Positions 1 to 11,050 of a stretch of DNA of 64,000 bases are shown one piece after another (position 1 is the stretch's first letter; each line of letters opens with the position of its first letter). The stretch is from Vanrija pseudolonga. Taxonomy: Eukaryota; Basidiomycota; Tremellomycetes; Trichosporonales; Trichosporonaceae. The DNA is taken from assembly GCF_020906515.1 (NCBI RefSeq), contig NC_085849.1, positions 1,364,001 through 1,428,000 of the forward strand, given 5' to 3'. Made by a program: the position numbers and the translations under genes. Below the pieces are notes generated by a model. It was not told where the DNA came from and made no database searches. It worked only from the letters and a program-made list of their open reading frames with translations.

Positions 1-807
1 GGCAAGAAGGGTCCCGGCGCTGTTACCATCGAGCCCCACCGTCACGATGGTGTCTACATCGCCAAGGGCAAGGAGCACCTCCTCGTCACCCGCAACCTTA
101 CCCCCGGCGAGTCGGTCTACGGCGAGAAGCGCATCAGCGTCGCCCAGACCAACGAGGCTGGCGAGGAGGAGAAGATCGAGTACCGTGTCTGGAACCCCTT
201 CCGTTCCAAGCTCGCTGCTGGTATCCTTGGTGGTCTTGACAACATCCACGTGAGTGTGGATGTGATGTGGATGGGGTGGATGGTGAGAGGGAATGCTGAC
301 AAACTCGTGTAGATCAAGCCCGGAGCCAAGGTCCTCTACCTCGGTGCCGCCTCTGGTTCGTCAGTGTCGCACGTTGCCGATGTCGTTGGCCCCGAGGGTG
401 TCGTCTACGCCGTCGAGTTTTCTCACCGTCCTGGTCGTGACCTGATCGGCATGGCCAAGAAGCGCACCAACGTTATCCCCATTGTCGACGACGCTCGTCA
501 CCCCCAGAAGTACCGCATGCTCCTGCAGATGGTCGATGTCATCTTCGCCGACGTTGCCCAGCCTGATCAGGCTCGTATCATTGCCCTCAACGCGCACCAC
601 TTCCTCAAGCAGGGCGGTGCCATTGTCATCTCGATCAAGGCCAACTGTATCGACTCGACTGCCCCCGCTGCCCAGGTCTTCGCTTCCGAAGTCAACAACA
701 TGCGCAAGGAGGGCATCAAGCCCAAGGAGCAGCTCACCCTTGAGCCTTACGAGCGTGACCACGCCATCGTTGTCGGCATCTACGACCGCCACTCGGCCGC
801 CAACTAA
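1..807 (+). CDS. NOP1: Fibrillarin, box C/D snoRNP 2'-O-methyltransferase (5' partial)
   Basis: This is the methyltransferase subunit of nucleolar box C/D snoRNPs, which 2'-O-methylates rRNA and histone H2A glutamine. The frame is open from base 1, with exons 1-249 and 313-807 and an intron at 250-312 (GTGAGT...AG), giving 247 residues. The segment starts just after the Gly/Arg-rich N-terminus, which lies outside the window. The SAM-binding motif VLYLGAASG, the acidic motif FADVAQPDQ and the C-terminal block ending IYDRHSAAN are typical of fibrillarin. The core is intact and identification is secure. The gene converges on the lipase gene downstream. Confidence 0.97.
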
Positions 808-1117
808 GCGAAGAAAGAGCTAGTTGTCTTGTCCGCCGTCTGCTACCTACCTCCACATCCTCACATCCGCCGCGGCCTCGCGAGGCGCACATCTTCAACC
901 TACCACACTGCAAGCGATGATTGGGCCAGAGCTTAATACGACTCGGCTCCACCTTGCTTCACTTGTACCGCGGCATGCCGCACATGTATTGGGCTCGAGC
1001 ACGCAGAGGCTGGGGAGGGGGATTGAAGCAGGGGGAAGCTACTTACACACACACTGACATGGGCACTACTTGGTTATGAACACTCGTCATGATACTATGC
1101 TACAGCGGCCACTCCAC
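808..1117. other. Convergent 3' intergenic region
   Basis: The 310 bases between the stops of NOP1 and the lipase must hold both 3' UTRs. I see no other gene or RNA here. Confidence 0.6.
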
Positions 1118-2290
1118 TCAATCGAGGGTCTCGCTCGCCCGGTCGCCAGCAACGATAATCACAATCCTGCGGAGAGGATCGTTGCCAGTCGTCGTGTTGA
1201 CGATACTGCGCCCCGGGATCCGGAAGGGTAGGCACGCAGGCATGGGGCCAACGCGCCCCGCCAGCGCCCACAAGATCAAGTTGGTGACGTTTGGGTCGAC
1301 AGCCTGGAGGATATGCCGCACCCGGTCGTTGGGGCAGTGGTCCTGTATGACCACGTCCGTGGCGCCCGGCTCGGCGATCACGCCACTAGTGTATGGCAGG
1401 ACGACCGTATCGAGGCGGCTCACGATACTCGTGTACGCCGGCCCGGGGACAGTCAGCCCGCCGGCCGCGAGGTCCGACAGGAACGGCGAGCCGGGCAAGA
1501 TCTCCTCGCACGACGGGCAGACCTTGAACAGCAGCCCGCCGACGCCAGGCAACGCGCGCACGACGCGGCTGAGCCCGAGCAGCGTCGTGCCGCGGAATTT
1601 CGACCCGAAAGCGACGAACGCGTTGACCTTGGCGGCGCCGCCGTCAAACTTGAGGTAATACGCGCCGACTGTCGTGCCGGAGCTGTGGCCAATCAAGTGC
1701 ACCTTTGACGCGCCGGTGCTCGCGCGCACGCGGTCGACGATACCGTCGATCTCCTTGCTGCTTTTACGCATCGAGCCCCAGCAGGGAAACACATGCCACC
1801 CGTACGTGGGCGTGAAGACGCAGTATCCCTGCGACGCGATCAACGGCCCCTTGGTGATGAAGCTTATTGCGCCGGGCACGCCGAGCCCGTGCAGCAGGAT
1901 GACGGGGTCGCGCCCGGGCGTCGCCTTGCAGGTCCAGTCGTTGAGGCCCGAGGTGACGGTCACGAGGGGGTCCATTGCGATGTCGAGCGGGGAGGCGGGG
2001 GAGGTGCCGGGTGGGGTGGTGGCGGGGTCGGCGTCGGGCGGGGCGTTGGGGTCGTCGGGCGCGACTTCGATGATGAGCGGCGGGAGGGGCGGGGTGACGG
2101 CGCTGTCTGCCGGGGCCGGGGCTGGCTGCGCGGCGTCGACGACCACCTGTGGGCCAAGGAGATCCGCAAAGCCCGTCGGCGCCGGCCACGAGGCATTGCC
2201 TGTCGCAGTGACCTGCGCGACGCCCACCGACGTGGGCGATGGCGGCGCCAGTACGGCCCAGCTCGCCGCGAGGAGGGGCCACGGCTTCAT
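1118..2290 (-). CDS. Secreted alpha/beta-hydrolase lipase
   Basis: A predicted secreted triacylglycerol lipase/esterase of 390 residues in one exon. The start at 2290 is chosen because it places a hydrophobic signal peptide (MKPWPLLAASWAVLA) at the N-terminus; the open frame continues upstream only through a TTG. A low-complexity Pro/Ala/Asp linker (residues about 50-125) leads into the hydrolase fold. The oxyanion-hole segment reads VILLHGLG and the nucleophile elbow GHSSG (GxSxG). A later Asp/His stretch, VVIQDHCPNDRVRH, is a good candidate for the catalytic histidine. The layout resembles class 2 lipases of bacteria and fungi. Substrate is not known. Confidence 0.85.
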   Translation of the reverse strand: MKPWPLLAASWAVLAPPSPTSVGVAQVTATGNASWPAPTGFADLLGPQVVVDAAQPAPAPADSAVTPPLPPLIIEVAPDDPNAPPDADPATTPPGTSPASPLDIAMDPLVTVTSGLNDWTCKATPGRDPVILLHGLGVPGAISFITKGPLIASQGYCVFTPTYGWHVFPCWGSMRKSSKEIDGIVDRVRASTGASKVHLIGHSSGTTVGAYYLKFDGGAAKVNAFVAFGSKFRGTTLLGLSRVVRALPGVGGLLFKVCPSCEEILPGSPFLSDLAAGGLTVPGPAYTSIVSRLDTVVLPYTSGVIAEPGATDVVIQDHCPNDRVRHILQAVDPNVTNLILWALAGRVGPMPACLPFRIPGRSIVNTTTGNDPLRRIVIIVAGDRASETLD

Positions 2291-2562
2291 GGTGGCGGTG
2301 GGGAGTGTGGGGCTGCATGTAGGGCGACGAGGGCGTGTTGATGAGGGAGTGACGAGGGGCTCACGGCCCAAGCTCGGTGCGTCATGGGGCTGCTTGGATG
2401 CGCTTCGAGCACCGTGGGGACGATGCGAGGGTTAGTAACTCGGTGTGCTTGGTGCGCGGGGCAGTGGAGGTTAGTGGGTGCCACTTGTGTGAGTCGAAAG
2501 TGCCACACGCCAACTGATGCAGCGCAAGGCGGCTTGTCCACGCAACACCTTAACACACATCG

Positions 2563-3252
2563 CTATGCATCTTGCATTGGCGCCTCGGTACCACCCGCCT
2601 CGACGACCTCTGCATCAGGCACAAGCACCATCTTCAGCACGCCGTCGCAGAGCGAGACGCTCAGCGAGCTGACGCTCACCTCGACGCCGAACCACCCGTC
2701 ATCGACGTCGTCGGCGGCGGCGACGTACGGGGTGACGGCCACCCAGTCGTCGAGGTGCGAGGCGCCCAGGAGCGGCGTAGTGGGTGGCGGGGTGAGGGGC
2801 GGGCTGGGGCCGGGGGTGGACGGGGCACTGGTGGTGGTGTCGGCGATGAGCTGTGCGACGCCGGCGGGCATCAGGGGCTCCGCCGCGTTCGTCTGGAGGA
2901 GGGTCGGGGCGGCCACGCTGGCAGCAGTGGTGTCTCGTTCGCGCTTGTGCTGAGGGCGGACGCCGCGGCCGTCGTGAGCAACAGCGGCGAGACGTCGTCG
3001 TCCTGGCGTCAGTGTTGCTGTGGATGCAGAACCCACGTCGTGCGCGTCCGCGGCCAGGAGGACCGGCGAGCGGAGGAACGGGTCGAGCGCACCCACGTCG
3101 CCGGTGGGCGGCGGCGAGGCCGGCTTGTTGAAGTCTGGCAGTGCGCGGGGGCGCGCAGCGTGCGTGAAGCTCAGTTTGAGAAGCTTGGGTGGTAGGTCGG
3201 GTGGCGAGTGGCGCGCGCGGAGACCTGGGGTGGATGCCACGGTGGTCGCCAT
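2563..3252 (-). CDS. Hypothetical protein, low-complexity
   Basis: I do not recognise this protein. A single open frame of 229 residues starts at an ATG that follows an A/C-rich leader typical of neighbouring genes. The first 70 and last 60 residues look like real protein, with an acidic, hydrophobic C-terminal part (LDDWVAVTPYV, DDGWFGVEV). The middle is Ala/Pro/Thr-rich. A 34-nt segment at 3003-3036 has the local intron consensus (GTGGGT, CTGAC, CCAG). If it is spliced, the reading frame changes and the protein ends differently, so the gene model is uncertain. It has no signal peptide or clear domain. Confidence 0.5.
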   Translation of the reverse strand: MATTVASTPGLRARHSPPDLPPKLLKLSFTHAARPRALPDFNKPASPPPTGDVGALDPFLRSPVLLAADAHDVGSASTATLTPGRRRLAAVAHDGRGVRPQHKRERDTTAASVAAPTLLQTNAAEPLMPAGVAQLIADTTTSAPSTPGPSPPLTPPPTTPLLGASHLDDWVAVTPYVAAADDVDDGWFGVEVSVSSLSVSLCDGVLKMVLVPDAEVVEAGGTEAPMQDA

Positions 3253-3430
3253 GCTTCGTTGCTGCGTTGATTGATTGTTTTATTGTGAGTGGTGGCGACA
3301 AACACGAACAATGAGAAGTGGGTAGGAATTGAAGCAGTTGCAGCAGCGTGGACAACCACTCGCACCGGCGCATGCATCGGCCATCGGGGCGCACGCAACA
3401 CACGCCGCCCACACTACATCATCATCGCCA

Positions 3431-4914
3431 TTACAACCGTGCCGTCTCCGCCGCCGCCGGCGCACGCAGCCGCGCGACCCGCTCGGGCGTCAACCTAAAG
3501 CTGCGGGGCATGGCGGGGTCCCACTCCCCCGTACGCATATATGTCGCCAGCACCGGCGCGCAGAGGAAGATGCGCGCCATCCCGTGGCCGTTGTAGCCGA
3601 GCGCGGCGAACTGCCCCGGCTTGCCCGGCACGCCGCCGACGAACGGCACCGCGTCGGGCGTGACGGCAATCGTGCCGGTCCAGGCGTACTCGAACCCGCG
3701 GCCGCCGAGGCCGTCGAGCGGCGTGTCGCTCCCGACGGACCCGCGGCTCGCAGCCTCGGACGCGGCCTCAAGCTCGGCGGTAGACGGCGCCGCCCAGCCC
3801 CCAGCCGCGAAAATCTGGGGGAACGTGGCGAGCGCGCGCACGGCAATTGTCGGGTGCCAGCCTGCGTCGTCGACCGTGTCCTCTGTCGTGGCGGCCACGT
3901 CCGGCCCGTCGCCTATCCGCGACGCGCCGAGGACGACGCTGCCGTCTGGCCGAGGCGCGACGGAGTAGAACACTTCCGGGCTATACCGCAGAGAGTAGCT
4001 CGCCTGCAGTGGCGGGAAGGCCGCTGCGCCAGCCGGCGCAGGAGAGAGCTTGTGTGCCTGCGCGCGAATGGGCGTCACGAGCCCCGCGAGCTCAGGCAAC
4101 ACCGCACCCGTGTACCCGTTTGTCGCGAAAACGACTTTCGGCGCCGTGATGGCCCCGCGCGGTGTGTTGACGCTCCACGCCCCTTCGGACCCGGTGACGG
4201 AGCGCACCGGCGTCCAGGCGAACACGGCGTAGCGGCCGCCCGATTCGTCGAGCGCGATCTGGTGCACGCCCAACGTGAGCTTGGCGGGGTTGACCGTCGC
4301 CGCGTCCCACTTGAACGCTGCGGGCGCGGGCGTGCGCGTCTCAGCTGCGGCAGTGGCGCCTTCGAGCGCTTGCATCGCTGGCGTGCCCCCGGCATTGCGT
4401 AGCCCCTGCGCCGCGATCTCCGTGTGCCGCTTGAACTCGGGCGTCAAGCACGCGTCGTACGTCTTGCGCAGGGTCCACTCGCAGTCTACGCCGTAGTGCT
4501 TGATAAACGCGTCGGCGCTGGCAGCGAGTCAGCTACGCCCGGCGTATCGCGCGCAACTTACCGCGCAAGCACGTCGGCCTCCGACTCGAGGATGTGGCGC
4601 GCCTCCTGGGCGCCGTGCAGCGCGGCAAACTTGGTGAACCCGCGCGCGGCGTCCGGGCGACAATGGCCGGCGTTGCGCCCGCTTGCACCGGAGGCCAGCT
4701 CGCGTGCCTCGAGGAGCACGACGCGCGGCTTGTCGGGGCCGTTGACGAGCGAGTGGGCCAGCACGGCGCCGCAGATGCCGCCGCCGACGATCACAACGTC
4801 CGCCGTCGCCGGCAGCGGGTCGCTCGCACCTGCGTTCAAGAGCGGGTGCGAGCGCACGGTGCGCTGCCACACTGAGAGGTTGGCTATTGGTGGTGGGAGG
4901 TGCGGGTGGGTCAT
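3431..4914 (-). CDS. FAD-dependent amine/amino-acid oxidoreductase (DAO family)
   Basis: A flavoprotein oxidase/dehydrogenase of the D-amino acid oxidase (DAO) fold; substrate unkn own from sequence, with glycine, sarcosine or other amines possible. Exons are 4562-4914 and 3431-4517; the 44-nt intron (GTAAGT, CTGAC) restores the frame exactly. The N-terminal Rossmann motif VVIVGGGICG binds FAD, followed by LLEARELASGASGRNAGH, the usual DAO second motif. The C-terminal third contains the conserved FAD-contacting segment YNGHGMARIF. The protein ends in ARL, a weak match to peroxisomal targeting signal PTS1. It is divergently arranged with the acyl-CoA synthetase across a 1.1 kb gap. Confidence 0.87.
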
Positions 4915-6022
4915 GGCGTTGTGGGGTGGGCTGAGTCGAGCTGATTTCTGCCCGTCGCGACGACAGTTAAGAGTGCGCGAGATGCCGTGCCCGGCGTCGG
5001 TGATATCCGACCGAGTCACGTGCAGTCCGCTCGATCGGGCCGATACAGTCCGGTGAATGAGACGCAGGCGCTTAGCTGGCGTGCAGCGTAACGTGCATAG
5101 GCGTTGTGCGGCGCCGAACGAGTCGTGGTCCGACGTGGCGGAAACGGTCCCTCTTTCATCTATTACAGGCGGAGGTGTTGGAGTGCGCCAATGGGCACAG
5201 AGGACGGCCGCCACGAAGGAGGATAGCGCTTACTTGGAGATTGGGTGCGGTCAATCAGGTCCTCGATGTCGAGGTGGACACGGGACTCTGTCGACTCCGC
5301 GTCGCAGGGCACCGCCATGGTCACGACGACGCGACGACATGGACTCGCCGAGACGAGACGATGCGGCACCGACGCGAACGTGTGCGCTTTGGACGCGTGA
5401 TATGTGTACCACCAGCGGCCGTTCCTCAATTATTCAGACACCCGCGGCCACGAACGACTGCTCACGATCCCGTTCAAGCAAGGTCTGAACTGCATATCTC
5501 CATGGGTGCATGAGTCAGAAGACTGGGGTACCATGCTCCAGCGGGACAGACACCGAAGCTTGGACCCCGTCAACAGCCGCTGGCTGGGCTGAGGTTCAAA
5601 CAGGACGGCGCCGCCACTGACGACGGTTGATTGCCGATGGTAAGCACGGGGCCTAGATCTGCATCCTAACCCCCATCATGCGCTCTCACTTCGTCAACTT
5701 ATCGTGTTAATGTTTGTGGAACACCGCGTTTGATTTGTGGCGAGAAGTCAAGCACCACGAATGCCGCCAGTGAGCATTGAACCCGGCCGCCGTCCCTCGT
5801 CATGTCAGTCAGGCACGCCTTCGTCATGACGATAAGGTGGCCCAAGTGCCCGGCTCGGCTCTCTCTCAAGTGGCCGCGGCAGGTCCATGCAACAAGAGAG
5901 CGAGCGAGCGAGCGCACAACGTTGTCTTATAACATTGTTGCCTCGCACCTCACCTCAATCATACTCACTCACACGCACACTCATTAACCCCACCCCCACC
6001 ACCCCACACTCATTCCCTCCCC
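4915..6022. other. Divergent promoter region, no gene seen
   Basis: This 1.1 kb lies between the starts of the FAD oxidoreductase (minus) and the acyl-CoA synthetase (plus). Only short overlapping frames occur, with no domain or splice pattern. The last 100 bases are C/A-rich and pyrimidine-biased, like a 5' UTR leading into the ATG at 6023. Confidence 0.6.
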
Positions 6023-8272
6023 ATGGCCCCCCAGCCAACCATTGCCGAATGTGAGTGTGCCCGTCGCCCCTTCTGGCTGACGGCAGGCGACGCCATCATC
6101 ACGGCCAAAGGCAGCCCCTTTGAGATCACGACCGTCGAGATCAACGGGCTAACATACAAGACCTGGCTCCATGTATGCTGGCGCTGCTGTGTCGGCACCG
6201 CTGACACCAGGCGCCGCCCCACTGGCGCGCGTTCCTCGACATCAAGCTCGAAGAGTACGCCGACAAGGAGTTCATCTCCTCGCCCCTCGCGCCCCCCGCG
6301 CCTCAAACTGCCCGCGAGACAGTGACCTATGGCGAAGTGCACCGACGCGCCGTCCGCCTCGCGGCATGGCTCAAGGGCCAGGGCGTTGGCCTCGGCACAC
6401 GCGTCGCCGTCGGCGGCTCGAACAGCATCGAGTGAGCTCGCTCCCGGGCCCCGTGCACATCTCACCACCACAGATGGGTCGTGGCCTTCCTCGCCGTGCA
6501 CCTCCTCGGCGGCGTGCCCGTCCTGCTGAACGGTACTCTGTGAGTAGACGACACGCGCGCGCGCCGCTGACACGCGGCAGCACGTCCAAGCCCCAGATCC
6601 ACTGCCTCCAGATCGCGCAGCCCAAGATCACGCTCGTTGACGAACACGTCGCCTCCATCATCGGCGTGCACAAGGCCGAGATGAAGCGCCGCGGCATCAC
6701 AAACCTCTACTGCTGGAGCAGCACCGACCACCTCCCGCGCAAGGCGCGCCTTCCTGTGGGTTGCGGCGGCATGGGGCGAGGCTGACGGCAGGAACTCGGC
6801 GAGATCAACCCCGACCCCAAGCTCATTGAAGCTGTCGAGCGCGGCGAGGGCCTCGAAGGCCTTGGACCCGAGAGCGACGCGACCATCTTCTTCACGTCTG
6901 GGTGAGTGTATCCTTCGGCTAGCCTGACCCACGCCAGTACGACCGGCCTACCCAAGGGTGTTCTCTCGACGCAGCGTGCATCGATGCACAGCGTGCTCAC
7001 CAACTTTACGCGTACGCACTGCCCTCCCGTCTCCGCTGACACCAGCTACGCTTCGCGACGGCCTGCGACAGGGCGGCGACCTCCGTACGATGCTGACCAC
7101 GCCCTACCCCGTTACCCCGACGATGCTCATCTCGATCCCCTTCTTCCACGTCACGGGCTGCCTCGGCTGGCTCGTGCGCGCCATCGGCTCGGGCTTCAAG
7201 CTGGTCTTCATGCGCCGGTGGAGTACAAGGGTCGTGCTCGACCTCATCAAGGCGGAGAAGGTCAACGTCATTGGCGGTGTGCCTGCCATCGTGACGGCCA
7301 TCCTCCAGTCACCCCTGCTACCCAAGGACACGGAGATGTTGTCGGTCAACTACGGCGGCGCACCACCACCCGAGCGCCTGCCAGGCGACCTCACTAGGCG
7401 CTGGCCCAACTCGGCCATTAGCCACGGCTACGGCATGACCGAGACCAACGCGATGCACATGGCCGTTAATGGCCAGGACTACATCCAGAGGGTGGGTGGG
7501 TGGTCGAGGGCAGGGAAGCTGACTCCAGCCCACGACTGTCGGTGTGCCAACGCCCATCTCCGAGGTCAAGATTGTCGACCCAGAAACGCGCAAGGAGTTG
7601 CCGACAGGCCAGATGGGTCTCCTCCTCGCACGCGGTGTCAACATAATGAAAGAATATGTTGGCGACCCGAGTGAGTCGGCGTGTAAAGGTAAAGTGCCAT
7701 CTGACACCACACAGAGGCCACTGCCAACGCGCTCGACAAGGACGGCTGGCTCGACACGGGCGACGTTGCCATCGTCGACAGTGACGGCTTTGTGCACATC
7801 ACTGACAGGAGTAGGTCGCGACGCTGAGCTGCGCTGACGAGGCAGTGAAGGACATTATCTTCCGCGGTGGTGAAAACATCCCCTCCGTCGAGGTCGAGAA
7901 CGCCGTGTACGACGACAAGCGCATCGCCGAAGCTGCGGCTGTCCCAGTTCCAGATCACCGACTCGGCGAGCTTGTTGGTGTTGCTGTCTCCCTTGCTCCT
8001 GGTGCTACCGCCACCGAGGCAGATCTCCTCGCGACAGTCAAGCCCAAGTATGTGTCTGTCGGTGTGTCAGCCGAGCTGACAGTGCGCGCAGGTTGAGATA
8101 CCCTGCCCAGCCCGTAATCATCTACGTCAGCAACGAGCCATTGCGTAAGTCGCTCTCCTTGCAGCCCGAGCTGACCTCAGCCCGAAACGCCAACGGCAAG
8201 CCGGTCAAGCTCGACATCAAGAAGATTGTCGTCAAGGAGTACCTGGCCCGCCAGCGCCAGAGCAAGTTGTAG
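6023..8272 (+). CDS. Peroxisomal acyl-CoA synthetase / AMP-dependent ligase
   Basis: It activates a carboxylic acid through an acyl-adenylate to its CoA thioester. There are thirteen exons: 6023-6050, 6087-6172, 6211-6431, 6474-6539, 6581-6755, 6792-6901, 6938-7011, 7046-7491, 7529-7670, 7715-7810, 7846-8047, 8092-8144 and 8181-8272, for 596 residues. All twelve introns are 34-44 nt. The P-loop motif TSGTTGLPKG is assembled across an intron. [15 protein letters not shown] and [11 protein letters not shown] mark the adenylation core, and [10 protein letters not shown] carries the C-terminal catalytic lysine. The protein ends SKL, a canonical PTS1, so a peroxisomal site is likely. Chain length or aromatic specificity cannot be read from the sequence. 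Confidence 0.92.
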
Positions 8273-8365
8273 GACCATGTCCTTCCTGTACTATACGCCT
8301 TCTTGTCATGCTACTATCCGCGGCTATCTGTGCATACCATACAACCATGACACGCGCGCGTGAGT

Positions 8366-9266
8366 CTAGAGCAGGGCCTTGAGGCTCGCCTTGGTGTTGT
8401 CAATCTCGCCCTTGATCAGACGCTGGAACTCGCGGAAGTTGGGCTGGCCCGCGTCGCCCATGAGCTGGAAGAGGACTGACTCGGACGAGCCGACGTCGAC
8501 GCCGGCGGCGCGCAGGCGCGCAAGCGCAATCGGCACCTCGGGGGCATTGACGCTCGAGACGGCGTCGGCGATGACGATCGGGGCAGGGCCGCCGTCCTTG
8601 GCCGAGAGGCGCGCGGCCTCGAGCGACGTCTGGAGCACACAGACGTGGGACTGGCGTCAGCTCCACCGTTTAGCGGCATCACCCACCTCGATACCGACGA
8701 CAATGATGCGCTCAATGCCCTCGGGGTCAACCTTCGCATTCGGGTCGGCGAGCGTCGCGAAACGCCCCCCGAGCACCTTGCACACCTCGGGGGTGAGCAT
8801 CGAGAACTGGTGTCAGCGGTGCGAGGACAAGCACCCACCTTGGACTTCTCGTACGTCCCCAGGTTGAGGTGTGCGGGGAGCGCGTTGATCGTCGTCTGCA
8901 GCTCGGAGATGGTGTGCCCGAGTGCTGGGGGGTCAGAAGCTGCTGGGTGCTGGAGGGAGCGGAGCGCACGGCCGCCGTACCTTTGGGGTTCTGCTCGGTC
9001 GTGATGACCTTGAGCTGGGGGTGGGTTAGTGTTGTCGTCGAGCGGTGCATACCTCGAGAATCTGGGGCGTCAGTGTCGTTGCTCTCCACGCCTTGCACTT
9101 ACAGCCGCCGCCTTGAGCATGCGGTTGATGGTGGTAGCCACCGCGTCGAACTGGTGGATCGCGCCGCCTGGCGTGGTTAGCGGCGCGGCAAGCGCGCGCA
9201 CGACTCACGGAAGCGCTCCTGCACGTCGCAGATGAGGAGGGCGGTGCGGCGGGGGTTGAGGGCCAT
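8366..9266 (-). CDS. Isochorismatase-family cysteine hydrolase
   Basis: A small cysteine hydrolase of the isochorismatase superfamily (ISOC1/2-like), 218 residues. Exons are 9209-9266, 9103-9167, 9053-9061, 8981-9014, 8839-8924, 8687-8806 and 8366-8650, so one coding exon is only 9 nt. The catalytic triad is visible: Asp14 (ICDVQERF), a lysine in EKSKFSM (82-87) and Cys128 (GIESHVCVL). The conserved TTEQNPKALG loop follows directly on the tripeptide encoded by the 9-nt exon. The true substrate of this subfamily is unclear. It lies between the acyl-CoA synthetase and the SfnG-like monooxygenase. Confidence 0.92.
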
Positions 9267-9504
9267 GATGTGTGTGCTTGTGCTGGTGCTGGTTGGAGAG
9301 TGAGTGAGCGTTGACAAGGGCGACATGTGGAGGGCAGCGCGGGGTAAAGTGGCACGCAGCAACCGCAGTCGGGTCACATAGCCGGGTGGCATTCCGAAGA
9401 TCGGAAGGGCTCCGCAGGCGGTGATAACCGATTACTGTCCTCATCGACGACACACTCTACATCGACGCACGGCACACTCTACATCTGCATACAAAACTAG
9501 ATTT

Positions 9505-11050
9505 TTACACCTTGACGCGCTTGGCGTCGTGGCCGTTGGCGACGCCGTCGTCGCCGTTCTCCCCCTCGCGCTTCTTCTCAGCAGCGTTGGCAGCAGCGAC
9601 CTCGGCGGCGATCTGCTCCGCGAGCGCAAAGTGGTCGGTCGTGTTGCCGTCTCCGACGGGCTTGAACTTGGCCGCCTTCTCCGGGTCGACGGGGTAGTTC
9701 TCGTACGTAGGCCACGCCTCGTACTCGCCGCTGTCGATCGCCTCCTGCTCGTACTGCCTGACGAGGGGGAGCACGTGGTCGCCAAACTCGGCGACCTCGT
9801 CCTGGAAGTGCAGGAAGGCCGTGAGGATCAGGTCGGCGCCCAAGGCCTTGAGCGCGATGATGCGCCGCGCGACCTGGTCGTAGCTCCCGATCAGGCCGGT
9901 ACGGAAGCCCTCGTTGCCCTGGATAATGTCCTTGAGCGACGCGTTGGCCCACATGCCCTCGCCCTCGGGCGACGACTTGCCCGCCTCCTCGAACCGCTTC
10001 ATGAACTCCTTGAGCTTCTCCTCGTCGGCGCCGGCGACAATCTCGTTAAGGCGAACGTACGCCTCGGTGTGGGTAGGCTTGGCGATGACGAAGCCGCTGC
10101 GGGGGTGTCAGTCTGACGCGTCTAACTAGCTCCAACGCCGCACGACCCACTTGATTCCAACACGGATGCGACGCCCAGCCTGGCGCGCATTCTCGCGCAC
10201 CTCGATGATCCAGCGCCTAAAGTGGTCGTCGTCGTTGCCGTTGAAGAAGAACCAGTCGGTGTCGGTACCGCCCAGGCGGCGCGCGGCAGCCGAGTTGCCG
10301 CCCATGAAGATGATGGGGCCGCGGCGGCCCTCCTTGGGCGGCTCGGCGCTGTCGAGCGTGCCGTGGTTGGTGCTCGTCGACGACGGGCTCACGCGGAACG
10401 TGGGCTTGGGCTCCATCGTGTACTTGTCAAAGTTGTAGAACTCGCCCTTGAGCGAGAACTCGTTCTCGTTCCACAGGCCGCGGATCGAGCGGATAAACTC
10501 CTTGGTGCGCGTGTAGCGCTTGTCATGCTGGCGAGTCAGCGGTCGATACGGCCAAAACACCCACCTCGGGCCACTCGACACCCATCCGCGTCTGCTCGTC
10601 CTTCCACCAGCCAGACACGACATTGATCGACAGACGGCCGCCCACGTAGTGGTCGATCGAGCCGAAGATCTTGGCCGCGAGTGCGGGGTGCCATGGGCCA
10701 GGCAGGATGGCGGCGATGACGTTCAGGTGCTCAGTCTTGCTCAGGATAGCCTGGGAGAAGGAGACGGACTGGGGTTGTTAGAAAGACGCCGCACCTCACG
10801 CCGCCACACCCACCTCGTACTGGCTGTCATCCCCAGCGGCCATGAAGCGAATCTGCGTCAAAGCAAAGGTGAAACCCTTCTCCTCGGCGATCTGCGCAAG
10901 CTTGACATTGTACTCGAGCGAGTTGTTGGTCCGCTGCGGGATCGACGTGTTGACAAGGCCCTTCTTGATGTTGGGCACCCTGCAAGTCAGTAACGGCCTC
11001 CAACGTCCAGCTCAGCGAACTCACCAGTAGGCAAACTCGATAGGAGCCAT
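9505..11050 (-). CDS. FMNH2-dependent monooxygenase, SfnG-like (luciferase family)
   Basis: A bacterial-luciferase-family flavin monooxygenase of 454 residues, closest in pattern to dimethylsulfone monooxygenase SfnG and more distantly to SsuD and RutA. Exons are 11025-11050, 10814-10979, 10565-10768, 10151-10527 and 9505-10096. Diagnostic segments are FAYWVPN at the N-terminus, IPQRTN, LTQIRFMA, ESVSFSQA, IAAILPGPWHPALAAK and NVVSGWWKDE. Members use FMNH2 supplied by a separate reductase and O2 to cleave C-S or related bonds. The last 40 residues are Lys/Glu-rich and not part of the fold. Substrate is inferred, not shown. The family is mainly bacterial and is patchy in fungi. Confidence 0.88.

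Noticed and set aside
1674-2435. 253-codon frame opposite the lipase
   Set aside because: The lipase strand has the GxSxG elbow and signal peptide, while this frame is Gly/Ala-rich shadow text.
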